A stretch of 6,600 bases of DNA from an uncultured Coriobacteriaceae bacterium (GCA_902783175.1 CACZQA010000119.1:1-6600), one strand, 5' to 3'; counted from the stretch's first letter, positions 1-5,410 are shown. A program made the numbers and translations. Notes: a model not told the origin generated them from the sequence alone.

Positions 1-424
1 ACGTGAACTGCGTGACCTCCATGCCGTCAAGCCACACCTCCCAGCCAAGGCCCCAGGCGCCAAGGGCCGCGCTCTCCCAGTCGTCTTCCACGAAGCGGAT
101 GTCGTGCTTCTCGGGCTCGATGCCGATGGTGCGCAGCGACTCCAGGTAGAGCTCCTGGATGTTGTCCGGGGACGGTTTCATGATGACCTGGAACTGGTAG
201 TAGTGCTGCATGCGGTTGGGGTTCGCGCCGTAGCGGCCGTCGGCGGGACGGCGGCACGGCTGGACGTAGGCAGTGCGCCAGTCGCTCGGGCCCAGGGACC
301 GAAGGGCAGTCGCGGTGTGGTAGGTGCCCGCGCCGACCTCAGAGTCGTATGGTTGCAAGATCACACAGCCCTGTTTGGCCCAGTAGTCTTGCAGGGTGAG
401 AATAATGTCTTGAAACGTCAGCAT
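1..424 (-). CDS. glyQ: Glycyl-tRNA synthetase alpha subunit (5' part, runs off window)
   Basis: This is the N-terminal part of the class II GlyRS alpha chain, which with the beta chain (GlyS) forms the alpha2-beta2 enzyme charging tRNA-Gly in the cytoplasm. It shows 141 residues, roughly half of the usual length of about 300, and stays open at the window edge. Family signatures are clear: [12 protein letters not shown] (9-20), SEVGAGTYH (28-36), [14 protein letters not shown] (53-66), [13 protein letters not shown] (68-80), [12 protein letters not shown] (83-94), [10 protein letters not shown] (108-117) and [11 protein letters not shown] (121-131). The ATG at 424-422 is the only reasonable start, because an in-frame TAG lies two codons upstream; AGGA at 434-431 sits 6 nt before it. 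It follows lepB by 27 nt and is probably cotranscribed. The beta-subunit gene would be expected next, outside the window. Most typical Actinomycetota use a single-chain GlyRS, so the two-subunit type is a lineage hint. Identity is very secure. Confidence 0.96.
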   Translation of the reverse strand, partial: MLTFQDIILTLQDYWAKQGCVILQPYDSEVGAGTYHTATALRSLGPSDWRTAYVQPCRRPADGRYGANPNRMQHYYQFQVIMKPSPDNIQELYLESLRTIGIEPEKHDIRFVEDDWESAALGAWGLGWEVWLDGMEVTQFT

Positions 425-451
425 TACCTATCCTATCTGCCTCTTTCGTGC

Positions 452-1027
452 CTACTCTAGTAACCCAATGCTGTTCAACGGCCAGTAGCGCATGAACGCG
501 TGGCCGGTGACATTCGAAACGGGAACCGCCCCGAAGTGGCGGCTGTCGCTGGAATTCGTGCGGTTGTCCCCCATCACCCAGATATAGCCTTCCGGGACGG
601 TGTAGGGGTAGGTGAAGTTTCCATCGAGCTCGTAGCTCGGCTTGCCCTCCGTGTACGGCTTCTGGAGCGCGACGCCGTTCACGTACACGACGCCGCCGCG
701 CAGGTCGACGGTCTGGCCGCCGGTGGCGATGACGCGCTTGATGAGGGTCCGGGTCGGGTTCTCGGTGTCGATGAACGTGACGATATCGCCTTGCTTGGGG
801 CTTGCGGTGTAGTACGTCAGCTTCTCGGAGAGCACGCGGTCGTTGATCTGGATGGTGTCTTCCATCGAGCCGGACGGGATCTCGTACGGCTGCGCGACGT
901 AGTGCGTGACCAGGTACGCGAGGCCCAGGGCGACCGCGACGATGACGATGAGCTCGATGAGGGTCTTGAAGACCGAAGAGCCGCTCGTGCTCGAAAGGCG
1001 TTCATCTGTGTTCTCGATATCTGGCAA
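452..1027 (-). CDS. lepB: Type I signal peptidase
   Basis: This membrane-anchored serine protease (peptidase family S26) removes signal peptides from exported proteins. The 191-residue product has an acidic cytoplasmic N-terminus (1-20), one transmembrane segment (about 22-42, LIELIVIVAVALGLAYLV) and then the extracytoplasmic catalytic domain. The catalytic serine is Ser54 in PSGSM (51-55). The general-base lysine is Lys97 in TLIKRVIATGG (94-104). The conserved box E is GDNRTNSSDSR (153-163). The length is that of short Gram-positive SipS-like enzymes, with no large cap insertion and a single N-terminal helix. The start is a TTG at 1027-1025: GAGGA lies 5 nt upstream, and the next in-frame Met is Met55 inside the active-site box, so no ATG start is possible. 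It lies 35 nt after trmD, as in the common rpsP-rimM-trmD-rplS-lepB order but without rplS. Function is secure; substrates are unknown. Confidence 0.96.
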   Translation of the reverse strand: MPDIENTDERLSSTSGSSVFKTLIELIVIVAVALGLAYLVTHYVAQPYEIPSGSMEDTIQINDRVLSEKLTYYTASPKQGDIVTFIDTENPTRTLIKRVIATGGQTVDLRGGVVYVNGVALQKPYTEGKPSYELDGNFTYPYTVPEGYIWVMGDNRTNSSDSRHFGAVPVSNVTGHAFMRYWPLNSIGLLE

Positions 1028-1062
1028 TCTGTTCCTCGCTAGTCGGCGATAACGTAATTTGA

Positions 1063-1824
1063 CTATGATAGCGCGTCGCCGGTGCTTCGCGCGTGGCTAT
1101 CTGCAGCAATATCGCGGGCGAAGGCGCGCTCGTCGTCTGTCAGGTCGGCGGAGTCGATCAGGTCGGGACGCAGCCGCGCGGTCTTCTCGATGGCCGCCTT
1201 GCGACGCCAGGCGTCGACGGCAGCATGGTTTCCGGACAAGAGCACCTCGGGGACGTCGAGGCCCCGGTAGCTCGCCGGGCGCGTGTACTGCGGGAACTCC
1301 AGCAGGCCGGAGTCCGAGAAGGATTCCTCGACCGCGCTGTTCTCGTCTCCGAGCGCACCGGGCAAAAGCCGCGTCACGGCGTCTGCCACGACCATGGCGG
1401 GAAGCTCGCCGCCCGTGAGGACGTAGTCTCCCAGGCTGATGCAGCGGTCCGCGAGCGTCATGACGCGCTCGTCGAAGCCCTCGTACCTGCCGCACACCAT
1501 GAGCAGGCGCTCGTGGTGCGAGAGCTCCTGCGCGAGCTTCTGGGAGAAGGGCTCGCCGGCCGGCGTGAAGAAGATGACCGTGGGCTTAGGACCTTCCGAG
1601 CACAGCTCGTCGAGTGCCTCGAAGACGGGCGGGCAGGTCATGAGCAGGCCCTGGCCGCCGCCATAGGGCTCGTCGTCGGTGCTGCGGTGCCTGTCGTGGG
1701 TCCAATCGCGCAGGTCGTATGCCTCGAAGTCGAGGATGCCCTTCTTGCGCGCGCGCCCGATGATGGAAAGCGACATGGGCCCTTCGAACATGTCGGGGAA
1801 AACGGAGAGCGTCTCGATCCTCAT
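1063..1824 (-). CDS. trmD: tRNA (guanine37-N1)-methyltransferase
   Basis: TrmD is a SPOUT-family methylase that uses S-adenosylmethionine to make m1G37 in tRNAs carrying G36G37, preventing +1 frameshifting. The 253-residue product has the full set of motifs: DDEPYGGGQG (50-59), CGRYEGFDER (111-120), the trefoil-knot cofactor loop SLGDYVLTGGELP (130-142), ADAVTRLLPGALG (147-159) with Arg152, and SFSDSGLLEFPQYTRP (168-183), whose Asp171 matches the catalytic aspartate. The C-terminal helical domain (about 185-245) contacts tRNA. The ATG at 1824-1822 opens the canonical MRIETLSVFPDMF; a longer reading in the same frame would add 70 residues that only overlap rimM. The start overlaps the rimM stop as ATGA (4 nt), and no good Shine-Dalgarno precedes it, so translation is probably coupled to rimM. 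Length is normal for the family. It ends at TAG 1065-1063. Confidence 0.97.
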   Translation of the reverse strand: MRIETLSVFPDMFEGPMSLSIIGRARKKGILDFEAYDLRDWTHDRHRSTDDEPYGGGQGLLMTCPPVFEALDELCSEGPKPTVIFFTPAGEPFSQKLAQELSHHERLLMVCGRYEGFDERVMTLADRCISLGDYVLTGGELPAMVVADAVTRLLPGALGDENSAVEESFSDSGLLEFPQYTRPASYRGLDVPEVLLSGNHAAVDAWRRKAAIEKTARLRPDLIDSADLTDDERAFARDIAADSHARSTGDALS

Positions 1825-2342
1825 GCGTCGATCAGCCCGTCCATGATCTTGGTGGTGATGGGTTCGTCGTCTGTCTCCGGCAGCGAGACGATCGTCTCGT
1901 CGATGACGGGAACGAGGACCTCGCCGTACGGCCCGGTGACGACCCACACGTCGTTTGCAGGCGTCTGGATGATCTCGGAGACGGTGCCGAGGCTTCCATA
2001 GCGCTCGTCGACCACCTCGAAGCCAAGCGCCCACTGCTCGTCGAAAGACTCCTCGAACTCGAGGTCGTCTTCGGCGGCGAGCAGCCAGTGCCCGGAAAGC
2101 TCGGATGCGGCGTCCGCGTCGGGCACCTGCTCGAACCCGAGCGCGACGTTGGAGTCGTCAAGGCGGCGCACCGACGAGATGGTCAGGTGGCGCGGCCCAT
2201 ACAGCAAAGGGGGCACGACGAAGACGTCGAACCCCTCATGCAAGCAGAAGGGAAGGTCACGGGCACATGTTGCCGTGACCTCCCCTGTCAGACCCCGCAT
2301 CTTGGAGATGCGGGCAACAAGTTCGTAAGAAAGATGCGACAC
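1821..2342 (-). CDS. rimM: 16S rRNA processing/ribosome maturation factor RimM
   Basis: RimM assists assembly of the 30S head and binds protein uS19. The 173-residue product has an N-terminal RimM beta-barrel (about 6-93), with the signature region VARISKMRGLTGEV (9-22), and a C-terminal PRC-barrel (about 104-172, GFEVVDERYGSLGTV then VLVPVIDETIVSLP). In most relatives the signature carries His-Gly; here Arg16-Gly17 occupies that place, so a usually conserved histidine is missing. The proposed start is a GTG at 2342-2340, 11 nt after the khpA stop; no clear Shine-Dalgarno is present, suggesting coupling to khpA. Met15 as a start would cut away half of the signature strand. The gene overlaps trmD by 4 nt. 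Two perfect stem-loops lie in the first 90 nt of the message (separate entries). The acidic 92-102 linker fits the family. Function follows from family and context. Confidence 0.92.
   Translation of the reverse strand: MSHLSYELVARISKMRGLTGEVTATCARDLPFCLHEGFDVFVVPPLLYGPRHLTISSVRRLDDSNVALGFEQVPDADAASELSGHWLLAAEDDLEFEESFDEQWALGFEVVDERYGSLGTVSEIIQTPANDVWVVTGPYGEVLVPVIDETIVSLPETDDEPITTKIMDGLIDA
2254..2281 (-). other. Stem-loop inside rimM coding region (distal)
   Basis: A perfect 9-bp inverted repeat, aggtcacgg (2254-2262) and ccgtgacct (2273-2281), is separated by a 10-nt loop. It falls at nucleotides 62-89 of the rimM message. The pairing is seen directly. A function in translation control, RNA stability or protein binding is only inference, and GC-rich coding DNA can contain such pairs by chance. 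Confidence 0.5.
2294..2314 (-). other. Stem-loop inside rimM coding region (proximal)
   Basis: A perfect 9-bp inverted repeat, cccgcatct (2294-2302) and agatgcggg (2306-2314), has a 3-nt loop, giving a very stable hairpin at nucleotides 29-49 of the rimM message. It covers codons 10-17, including the Arg16 codon that replaces the usual His. With the weak rimM ribosome site it could slow or gate initiation; this is inferred, not shown. Confidence 0.55.
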
Positions 2343-2353
2343 GTCGGTTGCGC

Positions 2354-2608
2354 CTATTCGGCGAGCTCGACCTCGACGCGGAACCCGTCTTGCGACGCCG
2401 CCGCGCGGGCGAGCGTGCGGATGGACTTGATGATGCGGCCCTGGCGGCCGATCACCTTTCCGACTTCGTCTTCCTCGACGTCGATTTCGACGTAGAGGTC
2501 GCCGTTGTCAGACTCGCGCCCAGTGACCTCGACGGATTCGGGGGTGTCGACGAGCTGCTCGACGAGCGTGCGGACGAGCCCCACTACATCTTCTTGAGCC
2601 TGCGTCAT
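2354..2608 (-). CDS. khpA: KH-domain RNA-binding protein (KhpA family)
   Basis: This is a small cytoplasmic RNA-binding protein of the KhpA/YlqC family, which in other Gram-positives works with KhpB/Jag in post-transcriptional control. The 84 residues are almost entirely one type II KH domain: an N-terminal helix (DVVGLVRTLVEQLV, 7-20), strands EVTGRES and LYVEIDV, then the RNA-binding GXXG loop in VGKVIGRQGRIIKSIR (49-64, Gly54-Arg-Gln-Gly57), a helix and a last strand FRVEVEL. The ATG at 2608-2606 is 2 nt after the rpsP stop; its Shine-Dalgarno GAGGAAG (2622-2616) lies inside the last rpsP codons, 7 nt upstream. The position between rpsP and rimM is the standard one for this family. RNA targets cannot be read from the sequence. 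Confidence 0.94.
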   Translation of the reverse strand: MTQAQEDVVGLVRTLVEQLVDTPESVEVTGRESDNGDLYVEIDVEEDEVGKVIGRQGRIIKSIRTLARAAASQDGFRVEVELAE

Positions 2609-2610
2609 GC

Positions 2611-2982
2611 TTATTCTTCCTCGGCGGCTTCCTCAGCGGCCTTTGCGGCAGCCTCAGCTGCAGCCTTCTCAGCAGCGGCCTTCTCGGCAGCTGCCTTCTC
2701 GGCGGCCTTGAGGTCGGCGCGTGCCTGAATCTTCTTCGGAAGAGGCTCGCCTTTTACCTCGGCGATGATCTTGGCAACGCGATCGGAAGGCTGAGCGCCC
2801 TTCTTGATCCACTCTTCGACCTTCTCGAGGTCGAGGGTGATCGCAGAGGGATCGCACTTGGGATCGTAGGTGCCAACCTGCTCGATGATGCGGCCATCGC
2901 GACGCTTGCGCTGGTCGGCAACAACGATGCGGTAAAACGGGGCATTGTGGGCACCATGACGTGCCAGACGGATAACTACCAA
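2611..2982 (-). CDS. rpsP: 30S ribosomal protein bS16 with extended Ala/Glu/Lys tail
   Basis: bS16 is a small-subunit assembly protein that binds 16S rRNA. Residues 1-88 match the family: [20 protein letters not shown] (1-20), [11 protein letters not shown] (21-31), EQVGTYDP (34-41), [19 protein letters not shown] (51-69). The core is normal, but the 123-residue chain is about 35 longer than the usual 80-90 because of a low-complexity tail (89-123) of AAEKA-type repeats ending in acidic residues. The start is TTG at 2982-2980. AAGGAG (2993-2988) lies 5 nt before it, an in-frame TAA lies five codons upstream, and no ATG fits, so the start is well decided. It appears to head the rpsP-khpA-rimM-trmD-lepB-glyQ run, with a candidate promoter and two leader hairpins. 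ffh, a frequent upstream neighbour elsewhere, is replaced here by crcB. Confidence 0.97.
   Translation of the reverse strand: MVVIRLARHGAHNAPFYRIVVADQRKRRDGRIIEQVGTYDPKCDPSAITLDLEKVEEWIKKGAQPSDRVAKIIAEVKGEPLPKKIQARADLKAAEKAAAEKAAAEKAAAEAAAKAAEEAAEEE
2614..2706 (-). repeat. Imperfect 15-nt repeats coding the bS16 tail
   Basis: Codons 93-123 of rpsP form degenerate tandem units of about 15 nt (type GCC GAG AAG GCN GCN), read as AAEKA repeated about three times and then drifting into [16 protein letters not shown]. The third bases differ between units, so selection or drift acts on the protein rather than on exact DNA copies. The predicted product is a charged alanine-rich helix, first lysine/glutamate balanced and then net acidic. 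Confidence 0.8.
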
Positions 2983-2987
2983 AACTT

Positions 2988-2993
2988 CTCCTT
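2988..2993 (-). promoter_or_regulatory. rpsP Shine-Dalgarno (decides a TTG start)
   Basis: AAGGAG on the minus strand is a near-perfect anti-16S match 5 nt before the TTG at 2982. It settles the start because no ATG or GTG in frame lies between the upstream TAA and the conserved first strand of bS16. Confidence 0.85.
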
Positions 2994-3002
2994 CAAATTA
3001 CT

Positions 3003-3023
3003 CGCCTGCACCTATTGCAGGCG
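3003..3023 (-). promoter_or_regulatory. rpsP leader hairpin next to the ribosome site
   Basis: A perfect 8-bp stem (cgcctgca 3003-3010 with tgcaggcg 3016-3023) has a 5-nt loop and ends 9 nt upstream of the rpsP Shine-Dalgarno. The following transcript reads AGTAATTTGAAGG, with no real U-tract, so a crcB terminator is less likely than a 5' UTR element. It could be an autoregulatory or stabilising stem; no known family is recognised. Confidence 0.5.
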
Positions 3024-3038
3024 CATATTTGAGACCGA

Positions 3039-3057
3039 GTGCGATGACGGGTCGCAC
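3039..3057 (-). other. Upstream hairpin of the rpsP leader
   Basis: A 6-bp stem (gtgcga 3039-3044, tcgcac 3052-3057) with a 7-nt loop. If transcription starts just below the candidate -10 (about 3062), this hairpin would lie almost at the 5' end of the rpsP message, followed by the 3003-3023 hairpin. A 5'-end stem can protect mRNA, but that role here is inference. Confidence 0.35.
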
Positions 3058-3068
3058 AGCAAATCGAT

Positions 3069-3096
3069 ATGATACAGCATATTGCGCGTCTGTGAG
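3069..3096 (-). promoter_or_regulatory. Candidate sigma-70-type promoter for rpsP operon
   Basis: On the minus strand CTCACA (3096-3091, four of six matches to TTGACA) is followed after 16 nt by TATCAT (3074-3069, five of six matches to TATAAT). It lies in the locally AT-rich stretch just after the crcB stop and about 90 nt before the rpsP start. The match is decent but unproven. Confidence 0.4.
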
Positions 3097-3103
3097 CGAT
3101 TAT

Positions 3104-3508
3104 TTACGCAGATGTCGCCTTTGCGAGCGCGATGCCCGCAACGAGCCCCGCGAAGCACACCGCGAGCGTGACCACGAGGTAGACGCCTGCCATGAGGCAC
3201 TCCCCACGCGAGAAGAGGTTGTAGGTGTCGAGCGCGAACGTGGAAAACGTCGTGAAGCCGCCCATGATGCCCGTCGTGACGAACAGCAGCGTCTTCGCGT
3301 GGTCGGGAAAGGCGTGCGGGAGCATGAACGCGAAGTAGCCCATGAAAAAGCAGCCGAGCAGGTTTGCCGCGAAGGTCCCGAGCGGGAACAGGAACGCGGG
3401 CGCGCCCGTGAAGTCGAAGGCGATGATATTGGAAAGCCAGCTCAAGAAGTAGCGCAGCGCGGCGCCGATGAAACCGCCGCAGCCCACTATCACGAGATTG
3501 AACAGCAT
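3104..3508 (-). CDS. crcB: Fluoride channel Fluc/CrcB
   Basis: This small membrane protein forms dual-topology dimers that let fluoride leave the cytoplasm, lowering its toxicity to enzymes. The 134-residue product has four hydrophobic helices (about 2-30, 38-62, 72-98, 106-130). Family motifs are GGFIGAALRY (11-20), GTFAANLLGCFFMG (44-57) with the pore Asn49, and TGIMGGFTTFSTF (79-91) holding the Phe-box residues Phe88 and Phe91 and the central sodium-site segment. The ATG at 3508-3506 follows an in-frame TAA three codons upstream, so a longer product is excluded; the nearest purine-rich ribosome site, AAGGGG, is about 13 nt away and poorly spaced. Some Gram-positives carry paired crcB genes, but only one is here, which alone can form a homodimer. 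It sits between proS and rpsP, with no functional link to either. Confidence 0.95.
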   Translation of the reverse strand: MLFNLVIVGCGGFIGAALRYFLSWLSNIIAFDFTGAPAFLFPLGTFAANLLGCFFMGYFAFMLPHAFPDHAKTLLFVTTGIMGGFTTFSTFALDTYNLFSRGECLMAGVYLVVTLAVCFAGLVAGIALAKATSA

Positions 3509-3538
3509 GTGTGCTTAGATTCCCCTTCTTATCGAGAC

Positions 3539-3570
3539 TGCCGACGTCCGATCGCGCCGGCTTTTCGGCA
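3539..3570 (-). other. Weak stem upstream of crcB
   Basis: TGCCGA and TCGGCA (plus-strand arms 3539-3544 and 3565-3570) could pair across a 20-nt GC-rich loop in the crcB leader. Only 6 bp are certain. The sequence does not resemble the fluoride riboswitch (crcB motif) core. It is listed because it is the only other structure between the 3579-3606 hairpin and the crcB start. Confidence 0.25.
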
Positions 3571-3578
3571 CTGCAGAC

Positions 3579-3606
3579 GGGAAGCGCCGCACACGCGACG
3601 CTTCCC
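3579..3606 (-). terminator. Strong hairpin downstream of proS, no U-tract
   Basis: In the minus-strand RNA an 8-bp stem (GGGAAGCG/CGCTTCCC), a U-G wobble and three more pairs (CGC/GCG) close on a GTGT loop, giving 12 pairs in 28 nt. The opposite strand would have a C-A mismatch at the wobble position, so it is better suited to the transcript of these genes. It lies 45 nt after the proS stop. No U run follows (GTCTGCAG), so it is either a U-less terminator or a 3'-end stabilising or processing stem. The type label is tentative. Confidence 0.4.
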
Positions 3607-3619
3607 AACAGACTCAACT

Positions 3620-3644
3620 GCCTCTCGAACGCGAACGAGACGGC
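3620..3644 (-). other. Stem-loop just after the proS stop
   Basis: Five pairs (TCTCG/CGAGA) plus three (GCC/GGC), with one bulged base, flank an 8-nt loop, beginning 6 nt after the proS TAG. There is no U-tract. With the 3579-3606 hairpin it makes the proS-crcB gap unusually structured. Confidence 0.35.
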
Positions 3645-3650
3645 ATGCGC

Positions 3651-5390
3651 CTAGGCGATATCGGTGGTCTTTGCCTCGAGTGCGGATTTGGCATCTGCCA
3701 CAACGCGCACGACTTCGGCGACGATGTCCTCGACGGAGACCTCGCGCTTCTCTCCCGTGCTGCGGTCCTTGAGCTCGACGACACCGTTCTTTGCGCCGCG
3801 CTTGCCGATGACGACCTGGTACGGCCAGCCGATGAGGTCGGCGTCTGCGAACTTGACGCCGGCGCGCTCGTCGCGGTCGTCGAGCATGACCTCGATGCCC
3901 GCCGCGTCGAGCTTGGCGGCGATGTCACGCGCCAGCGGGTCGACGAGCTCGTCGCCCACGCTGAGCGGGACGACGATGACCTCTGCAGGGGCAATGCTGA
4001 CCGGCCAGAACATGCCGTTGTCGTCGTTGCGCTGCTCGATGACGGCTGCCATCGAGCGCGTGACGCCGATGCCGTAGCACCCCATGATGAAGGGCTTCTC
4101 CTTGCCGTCTTCGTCCATGAAGGTGGCGCCCATGGCCTCGGAGTACTTGGTGCCCAGCTTGAAGACCTGCGAGACCTCGATGCCGCGCGCGCCCTTGAGC
4201 TTCTTGCCGCACACGGGGCACAGGTCGCCCGGCTTGGCCATGACGAGGTCCGCCCACAGCGTGGGCTCGAAGTCGCGGCCGGGCTCGGCGCCCAGGAAGT
4301 GGAAGCCGTCCTCGTTCGCGCCGACTGCCCAGGCGTGCACGTCCTTGAGCGAGGAGTCGCACACGCAGCCGACGCCCTCGGGCAGGTCGACCGGGCCCAT
4401 GGAGCCCTTGTGCAGGCCCGCCGCGACCATCTCGTCGTCCGTGAGCAGCTGCCAGCCCGCAACGGCCTTGCCGGCCTTGATATCGTTGAGCTCGTGGTCA
4501 CCCGGGATGAACATGACGTAGACCTTGCCATCGGCGCCCTTGCCCGAAAGCGCCTTGACCGTCGCGTTTTCCGGCACGTCGAGGAACGTCGCGAGCTCTT
4601 CGATGGTGTGCACACCCGGAGTGGCGATCTTCTCGAGCGCGCGCTCCTGCGCGGGCGCCATGACGACGCCGCACTCGGCAGCCTCGGTATCGGCCGCGAA
4701 TCCGCAGTCGCAGTAGACCAGGTCGGACTCGCCGGCGTCGGCAAGCGCCATGAACTCGATGGACTCGTTGCCGCCGATCTCGCCCGAATCGGCCGTGACC
4801 ATGCGGTAGTCGATGCCCAGGCGCTCGTTGACGCGTGCGTACGCGACCTCCATGTCGCGGTAGCTCTCGTCGAGGCTCTCGCGCGTCGCGTTGAAGCTGT
4901 AGGCGTCTTTCATGATGAACTCGCGCGTGCGGAACAAGCCGAAGCGCGGGCGCATCTCGTCGCGGAACTTGACCTGCATCTGCCACAGGGTGCACGGGAG
5001 CTGCTTGTAGCTGCGCAGCTCGTTGCGGACGAGGTCGGTGATGAGCTCCTCGTGTGTCGGCCCGAGGCAGATCTCGCGGTCGTGGCGGTCGGTGAGGCGC
5101 ATCATCTCGGGACCGTAGTCGTCCCAGCGGCCCGACTCGTGCCAGAGCTCGGCGGGCTGCAGGATGGGCATGAGGATTTCCTGGGCGCCCTTGGCGTTCA
5201 TCTCCTCGCGGATGATCTGCTGGATCTTGTTGAGCACGCGCATGCCGAGGGGCAGAAACGTGTAGGTGCCCGAGCCGTTCTGGCGGATCATGCCGGAGCG
5301 GAGCAGGAGCCTGTGGCTCGCGATGTCCGCGCCCGCCGGGTCTTCCTTCAGCGTGGGCGCATAGGTGCTGCTCATCTTGAGAATGGTCAT
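3651..5390 (-). CDS. proS: Prolyl-tRNA synthetase, bacterial type with editing domain
   Basis: This cytoplasmic class II synthetase attaches proline to tRNA-Pro and clears mischarged Ala-tRNA-Pro. The 579-residue product is normal length for the bacterial type. Order: catalytic core with motif 1 (about 60-80, LMPILQPAELW), GPTHEE (110-115), motif 2 (KFRDEMRPRFG, 141-151, to KDAYSF, 161-166); the editing insertion (about 225-400) with Lys279 in TVKALSG, matching the editing lysine of the E. coli enzyme; motif 3 GCYGIGVTRSMAAV (437-450); and an anticodon-binding domain (about 470-570, VIVVPLSVGDE and DDRDERAGVKFADADLIGWP). Cysteines 227, 229, 240, 391 and 394 (CDC and CPVC) at the insertion borders look like a possible metal site. 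The ATG at 5390-5388 has AAGGA 6 nt upstream; Met6 lacks such a site. It lies 78 nt downstream of aspS, with a large hairpin between them. Confidence 0.97.
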   Translation of the reverse strand: MTILKMSSTYAPTLKEDPAGADIASHRLLLRSGMIRQNGSGTYTFLPLGMRVLNKIQQIIREEMNAKGAQEILMPILQPAELWHESGRWDDYGPEMMRLTDRHDREICLGPTHEELITDLVRNELRSYKQLPCTLWQMQVKFRDEMRPRFGLFRTREFIMKDAYSFNATRESLDESYRDMEVAYARVNERLGIDYRMVTADSGEIGGNESIEFMALADAGESDLVYCDCGFAADTEAAECGVVMAPAQERALEKIATPGVHTIEELATFLDVPENATVKALSGKGADGKVYVMFIPGDHELNDIKAGKAVAGWQLLTDDEMVAAGLHKGSMGPVDLPEGVGCVCDSSLKDVHAWAVGANEDGFHFLGAEPGRDFEPTLWADLVMAKPGDLCPVCGKKLKGARGIEVSQVFKLGTKYSEAMGATFMDEDGKEKPFIMGCYGIGVTRSMAAVIEQRNDDNGMFWPVSIAPAEVIVVPLSVGDELVDPLARDIAAKLDAAGIEVMLDDRDERAGVKFADADLIGWPYQVVIGKRGAKNGVVELKDRSTGEKREVSVEDIVAEVVRVVADAKSALEAKTTDIA

Positions 5391-5410
5391 GGTGAATCCT
5401 TAACGTGATA

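Noticed and set aside
1093..2001. Long plus-strand open frame opposite trmD and rimM
   Set aside because: It spans two real genes and their overlap on the other strand, has no domain signature, and is explained by codon bias.
1063..2034. N-terminally extended TrmD of 323 residues
   Set aside because: The extra 70 residues are Arg/His-rich out-of-frame rimM sequence. The family start MRIETLSVFPDMF at 1824 overlaps the rimM stop as ATGA, the usual coupling arrangement.
3003..3023. Intrinsic terminator of crcB
   Set aside because: The stem is strong, but what follows on the minus strand is AGTAATTTGAAGG with no U run, and it lies downstream of the candidate rpsP promoter. A leader element fits better, though not proven.
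3012..3617. 201-residue minus-strand open frame overlapping crcB
   Set aside because: It reads crcB in another frame and extends over hairpin-rich gaps. CrcB in its own frame has four helices and all family motifs.
3645..5408. Very long plus-strand open frame opposite proS
   Set aside because: It mirrors the proS reading frame. GC-rich third positions suppress stops on the opposite strand, and the translation is low-complexity (Asp/Val/Leu/Ala/Arg) with no recognisable domain. ProRS on the minus strand has every family motif.
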